Part shown: positions 58,011-64,000 of the stretch, in pieces | How positions within the stretch are numbered: position 1 is the first letter of the stretch | Layout: the number at the start of each line of letters is the position of its first letter | Notes under the pieces: generated by a model | Told to the model about the DNA's origin: nothing | What the model saw: only the letters and a program-made list of their open reading frames with translations | Database searches by the model: none | Assembly (NCBI RefSeq): GCF_019745455.1 | Contig: NZ_JAIETD010000054.1 | Coordinates: forward strand, 1-64,000 | DNA length: 64,000 bases | Source of the DNA: Methylobacterium sp. | GTDB lineage: Bacteria > Pseudomonadota > Alphaproteobacteria > Rhizobiales > Beijerinckiaceae | Reading direction: 5' to 3' | Position numbers and translations under genes: made by a program

Positions 58011-58648
58011 CGGCACTGCCGTCGCCGCTGCTGGTGGTGACGGATCGTCTCGCGTGCGGAAACCTTTCTTTGGTTGCCACCATCGACTCCGTTATGGCCG
58101 CCGGAGGCCGCTGGGTCTGGTTCCGTGAACGCGACATGGATGGCGGGGACCGATTGGGCCTCGCCGTCGCTGTCATGGAGCCGGTGCGGGCCATCGGCGG
58201 GACATTCAGCCTCGGTGGCGACGCAGCCATGGCGGCGGCGATCGACGCGGACGGTGTTCACCTGCCGGGTGGGGCCGCCCCGGACGAGATCCGCCGTGCC
58301 CGCGATCTCCTGCCCGACGGCCTTATCGGCATCTCGGCGCACAGCCTCCGCGAGGTGGAGGCCGCAGCGCGTGCCGGCGCAGATTATTGTACCCTCAGCC
58401 CGATCTTCGCGACGGCGAGCAAGCCTGGCTACGGTCCCGCCCTCGGGACCGAGGCGATCCGCTCGGCGAGCGCGTCCGGCATGTCAATCGTCGCCCTAGG
58501 CGGCATCTCGCCGGACACGGTGGGCGACTGCCGCGACGCGGGTGCCGCCGGCATCGCGATCATGGGCGGCCTGATGCGGACGGCGGATCCTGGAGCTGCG
58601 GCTCTCGACTTGCTGCAGGCATTGAATCAGCGTCCGGAGGGACCATAG
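58007..58648 (+). CDS. thiE: Thiamine phosphate synthase
   Basis: A 213-residue TIM-barrel enzyme that joins the thiazole and pyrimidine halves to make thiamine phosphate. The start is GTG 58007, overlapping the thiG stop. Marks are [22 protein letters not shown] with the substrate arginines, [39 protein letters not shown] and [13 protein letters not shown]. The usual HLGQ reads HLPG here. The 3' end overlaps the convergent Anbu gene by 22 bases. The pyrimidine gene thiC is elsewhere. Confidence 0.9.
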   Translation: MTALPSPLLVVTDRLACGNLSLVATIDSVMAAGGRWVWFRERDMDGGDRLGLAVAVMEPVRAIGGTFSLGGDAAMAAAIDADGVHLPGGAAPDEIRRARDLLPDGLIGISAHSLREVEAAARAGADYCTLSPIFATASKPGYGPALGTEAIRSASASGMSIVALGGISPDTVGDCRDAGAAGIAIMGGLMRTADPGAAALDLLQALNQRPEGP

Positions 58649-59376
58649 GGCGGTCGCGGGATTGCCCGGTGCGCCGCCCGAAGGGCCGCCGACCAACGCT
58701 CGCGCAGGTCGTGAAAATAGCTCTCGCCCGCCTCGATCCGGTAGTTGACTTCCGTGTCGAGGGAGCCGACCCGCGAGACTGCGATGTCGATCGGCAATCC
58801 GACGCCGAGGTTCGAGCGCATGGTCGAATCCATCGAGACGAGCCCGACCTTGAGGGCGTCGTAGAGGTCGGTCTCGTATTTCACGGCGCGATCGAGGATG
58901 GGCTTGCCGTATTTATGTTCGCCGACCTGCAGGAACGGAGCATCCCGGCTGCACTCAATGAAATTGCCGGCCGAATAGATCATGAACAGCCGCATCGGCT
59001 CCGAGCCGATCTGCCCGCCGAACAGGAACGACACGTCCATCCGGAGGTTCGCGGATTCGAAGCCCTCGCGCTCGATCGCGCGCACCCTGCGGATCGCTCT
59101 GCCGACGAGCTGGGCCGCCTTGAACATGGTCGGCTGTTGCAGGATCGTCTGGAACGCCTCGCCCTCGCGGTCGTCGACACCCTCGGAGAGCATACTCAGC
59201 ACCGATTGCGTCATCGACAGGTTGCCGGCGGAAGCCAGCATCATCACGCGTTCGCCCGGCACGTTGAAATGGTGGAGCTTGCGGTAGGTCGAGATGTTGT
59301 CGAGCCCCGCATTGGTGCGGGTGTCGGCGATCATCACGAGCCCGTCCTCGACGAGGAGCCCGACGCAGTAGGTCAT
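58627..59376 (-). CDS. Anbu-type (proteasome-like) peptidase
   Basis: A 249-residue protein of the Anbu family, a bacterial relative of the proteasome beta subunit that assembles into open rings; its substrates are not known. The catalytic threonine is T2, exposed once the initiator Met is removed, with D18 (MIADTRTNAG) and K33 (TYRKLHHF) forming the proteasome-type site. GAGG lies seven bases before the ATG. In many genomes Anbu sits directly beside a transglutaminase-like, an alpha-E and an ATP-grasp gene; here those three lie upstream on the same strand but are separated by a 1.9-kb insert. Convergent with thiE. Confidence 0.92.
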   Translation of the reverse strand: MTYCVGLLVEDGLVMIADTRTNAGLDNISTYRKLHHFNVPGERVMMLASAGNLSMTQSVLSMLSEGVDDREGEAFQTILQQPTMFKAAQLVGRAIRRVRAIEREGFESANLRMDVSFLFGGQIGSEPMRLFMIYSAGNFIECSRDAPFLQVGEHKYGKPILDRAVKYETDLYDALKVGLVSMDSTMRSNLGVGLPIDIAVSRVGSLDTEVNYRIEAGESYFHDLRERWSAALRAAHRAIPRPPYGPSGR

Positions 59377-59508
59377 CGCGCAGCCTCATTGGGGTCGATG
59401 GACGGTCAGTCGATGTCGATGGCATGCCCCTTGTCGCGTCGCAAGGGTCGCCGCCGGCCTCACGTGATGACCGTCTTGTACAACGACGCAACGACGCCAT
59501 GGCCGTCC

Positions 59509-59531
59509 GGGGAGCTTAGTTATCGCTCCCC
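59509..59531. other. Hairpin after the unknown gene of the insert
   Basis: GGGGAGC (59509-59515) and GCTCCCC (59525-59531) form a perfect 7-bp stem with a 9-base loop, 56 bases after the stop of the unknown gene. No T-run follows on either strand, so it is at best a weak terminator. The 210-base gap around it shows nothing else clear and probably holds the Anbu promoter. Confidence 0.35.
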
Positions 59532-59586
59532 GGCAAACACTTACAGACTACAGATTAAAGGCGGGATCGAGTCACGAGATCGACGT

Positions 59587-60516
59587 CTAGCTGAAGATCG
59601 CGGTTCCGGCCGCGTTGCTCGTACACATCAATCCGCGGTACGGCCCTCCGGTCGGACCAACCGGGTATTCTCCGTACACCTGGATGGCATTCGGGTTACT
59701 CAGATTCGTGACCGTGACCGGTGAAAGGAAGTTGGCGGCGCTACCGGTGGATATGGTCGCGGTTCCCGCTTCGTTTCTGACCTCTGCATTTGGTCCTGGC
59801 ACGATACCGGACCAATCGTCGGCGTCCGACAGACTGAAGAGCGCGAAGGGTGTGACGGACCACGTCCCGTCAGCGTTATAGGCGACATTGAACGTCGTAT
59901 ATCCAGGCGTCGCATCGCAGAGCGCCGCGGTCGCCGATGACGACGTGAAGTTCATCACCGTACCGGGAGTATAGGTCCCGGTCGCGACATAGAACTGCAG
60001 CACGGGCTGGCAATCCAGGTTGCTGTTGGGTGTCGCGGTGACGAAGTTCGACAGCGTGACGCCGCCCGATACGGTTTGGATCGCAGAGCCCGCATTGTAG
60101 CTCTGCAGGACGGGATTGTACGGCGGCGTGATGATGCGAAAGGACCCGGCCTGCGGACCCTGCGTGGACACCGGAACGGTCAATCCCAGCGACGGCAGGA
60201 GCATGGTCGTGGTGTTGTTCGTTGGCGTCCCGCCGGCTGCTGGCGTCAGGCCGATCGGCTGGCTCGCCGCCAGTTGTCCCGAAGGCTGACCGACGACCGG
60301 GGGCGAAACCTGCTGCTGAACACCCGCCAGAAACTGGAGTATGAGCGAGAATGTCAGCACTGCTCCGGACGTGCTGTAAGGAAGCAGCGTCTGTGTATAG
60401 AGACTGTTTGTGTAAACGTTCGTTCCGCCTGAATAGATCGCAGGAGCCTGAAAGAAGAAAAAGCTCTGGGGAGTAGAGCTCATATTTTTGACGTTGATCG
60501 TGATCGGTGTTGGCAT
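59587..60516 (-). CDS. Protein of unknown family, in an insert within the Anbu cluster
   Basis: A 309-residue protein I cannot place. It begins MPTPITINVKNMSSTPQS and continues with FFFFQAPAIYSGG. The composition is rich in Ser, Thr, Gly, Asn, Gln and aromatic residues and poor in Lys, suggesting beta-sheet. There is no signal peptide or clear membrane helix. Cysteines are few (LDCQP, ALCDA, LMCTS). ATG 60516 has AGGA seven bases upstream; ATG 60585 lacks a site. Base composition and codon choice are less GC-rich than in neighbours, which points to acquired DNA. Two palindromes lie 103-148 bases upstream. A surface, toxin-like or structural role would be a guess. Confidence 0.7.
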   Translation of the reverse strand: MPTPITINVKNMSSTPQSFFFFQAPAIYSGGTNVYTNSLYTQTLLPYSTSGAVLTFSLILQFLAGVQQQVSPPVVGQPSGQLAASQPIGLTPAAGGTPTNNTTTMLLPSLGLTVPVSTQGPQAGSFRIITPPYNPVLQSYNAGSAIQTVSGGVTLSNFVTATPNSNLDCQPVLQFYVATGTYTPGTVMNFTSSSATAALCDATPGYTTFNVAYNADGTWSVTPFALFSLSDADDWSGIVPGPNAEVRNEAGTATISTGSAANFLSPVTVTNLSNPNAIQVYGEYPVGPTGGPYRGLMCTSNAAGTAIFS

Positions 60517-60618
60517 TTCCGTATCCTGAATGTTCGCATTGGGTGCACCGAACCGCTCATTCGGCGACTGACCCATCGAAACCATAGATAGAAAATGAGA
60601 CCGAGGTTCTTATCTTGG

Positions 60619-60633
60619 TTGCGCGCAGCGCAA
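60619..60633. promoter_or_regulatory. Palindromic operator copy 1
   Basis: TTGCGCGCAGCGCAA: perfect 6-bp arms around a 3-base centre. It is 103 bases upstream of the ATG at 60516 of the unknown gene and matches copy 2 at 60650-60664 in both arms. The adjacent XRE regulator is the natural candidate to bind it. Confidence 0.65.
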
Positions 60634-60649
60634 TCGGGCATACGGTTTC

Positions 60650-60664
60650 TTGCGCGTTGCGCAA
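60650..60664. promoter_or_regulatory. Palindromic operator copy 2
   Basis: TTGCGCGTTGCGCAA: the same arms as copy 1. The centres are 31 bases apart, about three helical turns, so two dimers would sit on the same face of the DNA. When the two are placed in opposite orientation the match extends outward by GG. It lies just after the regulator stop codon. Confidence 0.65.
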
Positions 60665-60674
60665 CCTGTCGACA

Positions 60675-61022
60675 TCATATCTCAGGGAATGAATCGAAGA
60701 AATTCAGGAGAGGGGCTTTCGCTGTCTCGTTCATGCGCTGTGCCAAACGATGAAACGAAGCAACGAGTTTATCGTCGCCATTATCGTATTGAGTCAGCGA
60801 TGGTTTATGCTGGTCGATATTCCCATCGCCAGTTAGAAACCAATCCAGTGATACATCCAGATATCGGCAAACTGATATTGCATTGTCGATCGACATGGGT
60901 CCGTCGTTTTTCCAGCGCGTAACTGTGCTTTCGTTCACTCCCAGACTATAAGCAAGTGCAAGCTGTTTCTGCATTTTGCGTTTTTCCATCGCTTCGACGA
61001 GTCGTTGCCCGCGTGTAGACAT
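60675..61022 (-). CDS. XRE-family helix-turn-helix regulator
   Basis: A 115-residue DNA-binding protein. The helix-turn-helix spans about 18-60 (KQLALAYSLGVNESTVTRWKNDG, then SIDNAISVCRYLDVSLDWFLTGDG), the pattern of phage repressor-type regulators that end in a WFL(T/L)G segment. The short C-terminal part (about 72-115) has no peptidase motif. The gene is clearly AT-richer than the chromosome around it and lies directly upstream of the unknown gene, same strand, with two palindromes between them. It probably controls that gene. Upstream, ACCTTAG (61077-61083) and CTAAGGT (61108-61114) form an inverted repeat. Confidence 0.82.
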   Translation of the reverse strand: MSTRGQRLVEAMEKRKMQKQLALAYSLGVNESTVTRWKNDGPMSIDNAISVCRYLDVSLDWFLTGDGNIDQHKPSLTQYDNGDDKLVASFHRLAQRMNETAKAPLLNFFDSFPEI

Positions 61023-61251
61023 CTCTATCGCCCTGGCTGTGCTTTCAGGAGGTCCGATCCGCGGGGAGAGGATGCCACCTTAGAGATATCTAATGAGCAG
61101 AATCATCCTAAGGTCGGGTGAAGTAGGCCGCTACAGGTGCTACGTCGGCTTGGGACACGCGCGTCGGGTGTGATCGGGCCTGATGCCGGGACCACGCGTA
61201 CAGGACCACCGTGTCCAGCGTACATCAACGGGCGGTCACGCGAAGGAGGGA

Positions 61252-62091
61252 TCAGCCTTGAGACTGACTTTGCTGAGCCTGGGCTTGTTCTTCGACGCGC
61301 AGCCGCACGTCCAGAGTTTCGGTGCCTCCGCCCATGCGGCTACCACGGATCGGCGCGGCCCCGAGGTAGTCGAGGCCGATCGCAACCCGAATATGAGCCT
61401 CTGTCGTCCCGATGCAGTTGGCCGGATCAAACCCGACCCAGCCGAGATCCGGCACCAGGGCCTCGACCCAGCCGTGGCCTGCTTCCTGGTCGATCACCCC
61501 GTCGGCGCGGTGGAAATAGCCCGAAACGTAGCGAGCCGGTATCTCCAAGAACCGCGATGCGGCAATGAAGATGTGAGCCATGTCCTGGCAAACGCCCTTG
61601 CGCGCCTCGAAGGACTGGGCCGCGCTGGTGCTCGCGCTCGCCGGACCAGCCTCGTAGTCGATATGATCGCTAATGGCGGCCATGAGCCGATGCAGGATCG
61701 CGAGCGGCGCTGCGTCACCCGCTGCGGCCACCGACTTGGCGAAAGCCTGGATCTCGGAATTGGCGACCGCGAGGTCCGAATCGCGCAGGTAGAACACGTC
61801 CGGCAGCCGCTCGATCGTGCCGCGGACGATCCCGTGCATCTCGTTCGTGTCGACTTCGCCGACGACGCGGATCGTCAGCGCATCGGCCGGCTCGTCGGCG
61901 GTGAACCAATGGACGACGTTGCCGAATCCATCCTCGCGCTCGCTGATCCGTCCGTCCACGGAAGGCTCGATCCGCCATTTGCGGACATATTGCCCGTCAT
62001 GGTCGCGCGGCCGCAATCTCAGCACCTGGATCAGCCCGCGGGCCGGATGCTCGTAGGTGTATTGGGTCTCGTGGACGACGCGAATGCGCAT
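61252..62091 (-). CDS. Transglutaminase-like cysteine peptidase family protein of the Anbu cluster
   Basis: A 279-residue protein. The N-terminal beta domain (about 1-110) has HETQYTYEHPARGLIQVLRLRPR. The transglutaminase core has the triad C168 (KGVCQDMAHIFIA), H206 (AGHGWVEALV) and D222 (WVGFDPAN). Such proteins act as peptidases or amidases rather than cross-linkers in bacteria. The ATG at 62091 starts the family sequence; the frame is open far upstream in the shadow of the alpha-E gene. The tail is Gln-rich (EEQAQAQQSQSQG). It follows alpha-E by 37 bases. Confidence 0.9.
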   Translation of the reverse strand: MRIRVVHETQYTYEHPARGLIQVLRLRPRDHDGQYVRKWRIEPSVDGRISEREDGFGNVVHWFTADEPADALTIRVVGEVDTNEMHGIVRGTIERLPDVFYLRDSDLAVANSEIQAFAKSVAAAGDAAPLAILHRLMAAISDHIDYEAGPASASTSAAQSFEARKGVCQDMAHIFIAASRFLEIPARYVSGYFHRADGVIDQEAGHGWVEALVPDLGWVGFDPANCIGTTEAHIRVAIGLDYLGAAPIRGSRMGGGTETLDVRLRVEEQAQAQQSQSQG

Positions 62092-62128
62092 GCGGGAACC
62101 TTGTCGCGCGGGCCTCTCAGTCTCGACC

Positions 62129-63073
62129 CTACACCAGATATTGTTCGATGATTGCCGCGCCGAGGCGATTGTTCTCGGCGATGAAGGCGGTAACGAACTC
62201 GTGCAGGCCCGAGTTGAAGACTCGCTCGATATTCTCGCCCTCGAGCCGCGCCAGGGTGTTGCTGGCAAGGCGCTGGCTCGCGCCGCGCCGGCCGTACGCG
62301 TCGGCGACCAGGTCGAGGTGCTCCACGAGCATGCCGTAGCAATTGGCGAGTGAGCGCGGCATCTGGCGGTTCAACAGCAGCAGATCGGCCACCAGCAGCG
62401 GCTTGACGCTCTCGCGGTAGACCCAGTGATAGGCGTTGAAGGCCGAGACCTCGCGCAGGATCGTGGTCCACTGGAAGTAGTCGAGACTGCCGCCGACCCG
62501 CTCGGTATCGGGCAGGAGGATGCGGTACTTCACGTCGAGGATGCGGGCGGTGTTGTCGGCGCGTTCGATGGCGGTGCCGAGCCGCGTGAACCAATAGGCG
62601 TCGTTGCGCAGCATCGTCCGGTAGGCCGAGCCGTCGAAGGCCAGTGACACGCCCTTCACCCAGTCGAGGAAATGCGAGAACTCCTCGCGGTTCAGGTCAC
62701 GGCCCTCGTAGTTGCGAAGCTCTAGCCAGGCGCCGTTGATGGCGTCCCACATCTCGGTGGTGAGCGCCGTGCGGACGCTGCGGGCATTCTCGCGCGCGGT
62801 CTCGATGCAGGAGCGGATCGAGGATGGATTATGCGGGCTGAAGGCGAGGAAGTTGCAGACCGTGGCCTCGTTCACGCTGCCGTAAAGCGGCTTGAACACC
62901 TCCGGATCGCCGGCCGAGGCCAGGGCCGAGGCCCATTCGTTGGTCTCGCCGCCGCCATAGCTCGACGGCAAGGCCGCGAGGCGGTGCGCCGCGTCGAGAA
63001 TGCGCGCCACGAACTCGGCCCGCTCGACGTAGCGGGAGAGCCAGTACAGGTTGTCGGCAGTCCGGGAGAGCAT
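62129..63073 (-). CDS. Alpha-E domain protein of the Anbu cluster
   Basis: A 314-residue, all-helical protein that begins MLSRTADNLYWLSRYVERAE, the signature of the alpha-E family. RENARSVRTALTTEMWDAIN and FTRLGTAIERADNTARILDVKY are the other conserved acidic and arginine-rich helices. The family is known from its constant linkage to ATP-grasp and transglutaminase genes; its biochemical role is not established, though an amide-bond ligase or peptide-tagging complex has been proposed. It lies 95 bases after the ATP-grasp gene. Confidence 0.92.
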   Translation of the reverse strand: MLSRTADNLYWLSRYVERAEFVARILDAAHRLAALPSSYGGGETNEWASALASAGDPEVFKPLYGSVNEATVCNFLAFSPHNPSSIRSCIETARENARSVRTALTTEMWDAINGAWLELRNYEGRDLNREEFSHFLDWVKGVSLAFDGSAYRTMLRNDAYWFTRLGTAIERADNTARILDVKYRILLPDTERVGGSLDYFQWTTILREVSAFNAYHWVYRESVKPLLVADLLLLNRQMPRSLANCYGMLVEHLDLVADAYGRRGASQRLASNTLARLEGENIERVFNSGLHEFVTAFIAENNRLGAAIIEQYLV

Positions 63074-63168
63074 GGGCTTCCGTTGTCGGGCGGACCGGAC
63101 CGTCGCCGGGCCGGGGGTTGAGACGAGCCCGTATCAGATACAGGCGGTCGGTGGCCTTAGGACGACGA

Positions 63169-64000
63169 TCAGGCGTCGAGCACCCAGGTATCCTTGGTGC
63201 CGCCCCCCTGGCTCGAATTCACCACCAGCGAGCCCTCCTTCAGGGCGACGCGGGTCAGGCCGCCAGGCACGATGCGAATCTCGTCTGCGCCGCAGAGCAC
63301 GAACGGCCGCAGGTCGACGTGGCGCGGGGCGACACCGGAGGCGACGAAGGTCGGGCAGGTCGAGAGGGCGAGGGTCGGCTGGGCGATGAAGCCGTCCGGC
63401 GCGTGACGCAGCTTCTTGGCGAACTCCTCGATCTCGCGCTTGGTGGCGTGCGGCCCGACCAGCATGCCGTAACCGCCCGATCCGTTGACCTCTTTCACGA
63501 CGAGTTCGGCGAGGTTGTCCATGACGTAGGAAAAAGCCTCCTTCTCGCGGCAGCGATAGGTCGGCACGTTGTGCAGGATCGGCTCCTCGCCGGTGAAGAA
63601 TTTGATGATGTCCGGCATGTAGCTGTAGACCGCCTTGTCGTCGGCGATTCCGGTGCCGACAGCATTCGCCAGCGTGACGGTGCCGCGCTCGTAGGCGTTC
63701 ATGAGGCCGGGCACGCCGAGCACCGAATCAGGACGGAAGACGAGCGGATCGAGGAAGTCGTCGTCGAGGCGGCGGTAGATCACGTCGACCCGCCGCGGCC
63801 CTTCGGTCGTGCGCATGTAGACGACGTCGTCCTTGGTGAAGAGGTCCGACGCCTCGACGAGGTCGACGCCGAGCTTGTCGGCCAGGAAGGAGTGCTCATA
63901 GAAGGCCGAGTTGTAGCGGCCCGGGGTCAGCAGCACGACTGTGGGGTCGCGGGTCGCCGTCTGCGGCGCGAGGCTGCGCAGAGTCGCCAGCAAGGCATCG
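63169..64000 (-). CDS. Circularly permuted ATP-grasp protein (type 2), C-terminal part
   Basis: The C-terminal 276 or so residues of a protein that continues beyond the right edge; the frame is open to position 64000. [55 protein letters not shown] and [24 protein letters not shown] are typical of the circularly permuted ATP-grasp family found beside alpha-E and transglutaminase genes. ATP-grasp enzymes form carboxylate-amine bonds through an acyl phosphate. The ending [13 protein letters not shown] is conserved in the group. It should be the first gene of the cluster in the window. Confidence 0.92.
   Translation of the reverse strand, partial: DALLATLRSLAPQTATRDPTVVLLTPGRYNSAFYEHSFLADKLGVDLVEASDLFTKDDVVYMRTTEGPRRVDVIYRRLDDDFLDPLVFRPDSVLGVPGLMNAYERGTVTLANAVGTGIADDKAVYSYMPDIIKFFTGEEPILHNVPTYRCREKEAFSYVMDNLAELVVKEVNGSGGYGMLVGPHATKREIEEFAKKLRHAPDGFIAQPTLALSTCPTFVASGVAPRHVDLRPFVLCGADEIRIVPGGLTRVALKEGSLVVNSSQGGGTKDTWVLDA

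Noticed and set aside
61077-61114. ACCTTAG/CTAAGGT inverted repeat upstream of the XRE gene as a mobile-element end or terminator
   Set aside because: Spacer of 24 bases, no T-run and no second copy near the other edge of the insert; noted only as a possible regulatory feature.

Overview
The window looks like chromosome of a GC-rich alphaproteobacterium of the order Hyphomicrobiales (Rhizobiales), most likely Methylobacterium or Methylorubrum. This rests on gene content: DUF2336, DUF6460, DUF952 and ELM1-family proteins, the lptF-lptG-lptD-pdxA-rsmA order, a 666-residue RpoD with a long acidic insert, the Anbu cluster, and GC-rich coding throughout. No species call can be made without a search. 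About 53 genes are supported. No rRNA, tRNA, CRISPR array, insertion sequence or prophage was seen.

Layout. 1-158: start of an outer-membrane beta-barrel gene, cut by the window edge. 443-8302: pgeF and a scattered fatty-acid oxidation set (bifunctional hydratase/3-hydroxyacyl-CoA dehydrogenase, thiolase, acyl-CoA dehydrogenase), interrupted by an EAL phosphodiesterase. 8582-12492: a large polar-localisation-like Sel1 protein and a DUF3429 membrane protein. 12496-16854: the ligase-associated repair pair (PdeM nuclease and Lhr-like helicase, with a palindromic repeat inserted in frame) and an esterase. 17105-26663: mixed housekeeping (MATE pump, DUF2336, CitE-like lyase, GNAT acetyltransferase, pyrD, S24 regulator, histidine kinase, Tim44-like protein). 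26745-33591: the LPS-export operon lptF-lptG-lptD followed by pdxA and rsmA. 33795-42983: pepA, fadD, msrP, LysR, trxB, an ELM1 protein and greA. 43105-48576: carA and carB with a small membrane gene between them. 48755-55548: yqeY, a Phd/VapC-type toxin-antitoxin pair, dnaG, rpoD and a class III nucleotide cyclase. 55592-58648: a TPP riboswitch controlling thiO-thiS-thiG-thiE. 58627-64000: the Anbu proteasome-like cluster (ATP-grasp, alpha-E, transglutaminase, Anbu).

Most unusual points. (1) The Anbu cluster is split by an AT-richer two-gene insert (59587-61022): an XRE-type regulator and a protein of unknown family. Two perfect TTGCGC-N3-GCGCAA palindromes, centred 31 bp apart, lie upstream of the unknown gene. 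This is the best candidate for an undescribed regulated module. (2) A 150-bp palindromic repeat sits in frame inside the helicase gene. (3) An 18-bp near-palindrome is shared by the acyl-CoA dehydrogenase and fadD promoters and overlaps the likely -10 element of both, which suggests one fatty-acid repressor. (4) A toxin-antitoxin pair is lodged in the yqeY-dnaG-rpoD macromolecular-synthesis region. All functions are read from sequence motifs by eye; no alignment or database search was run.
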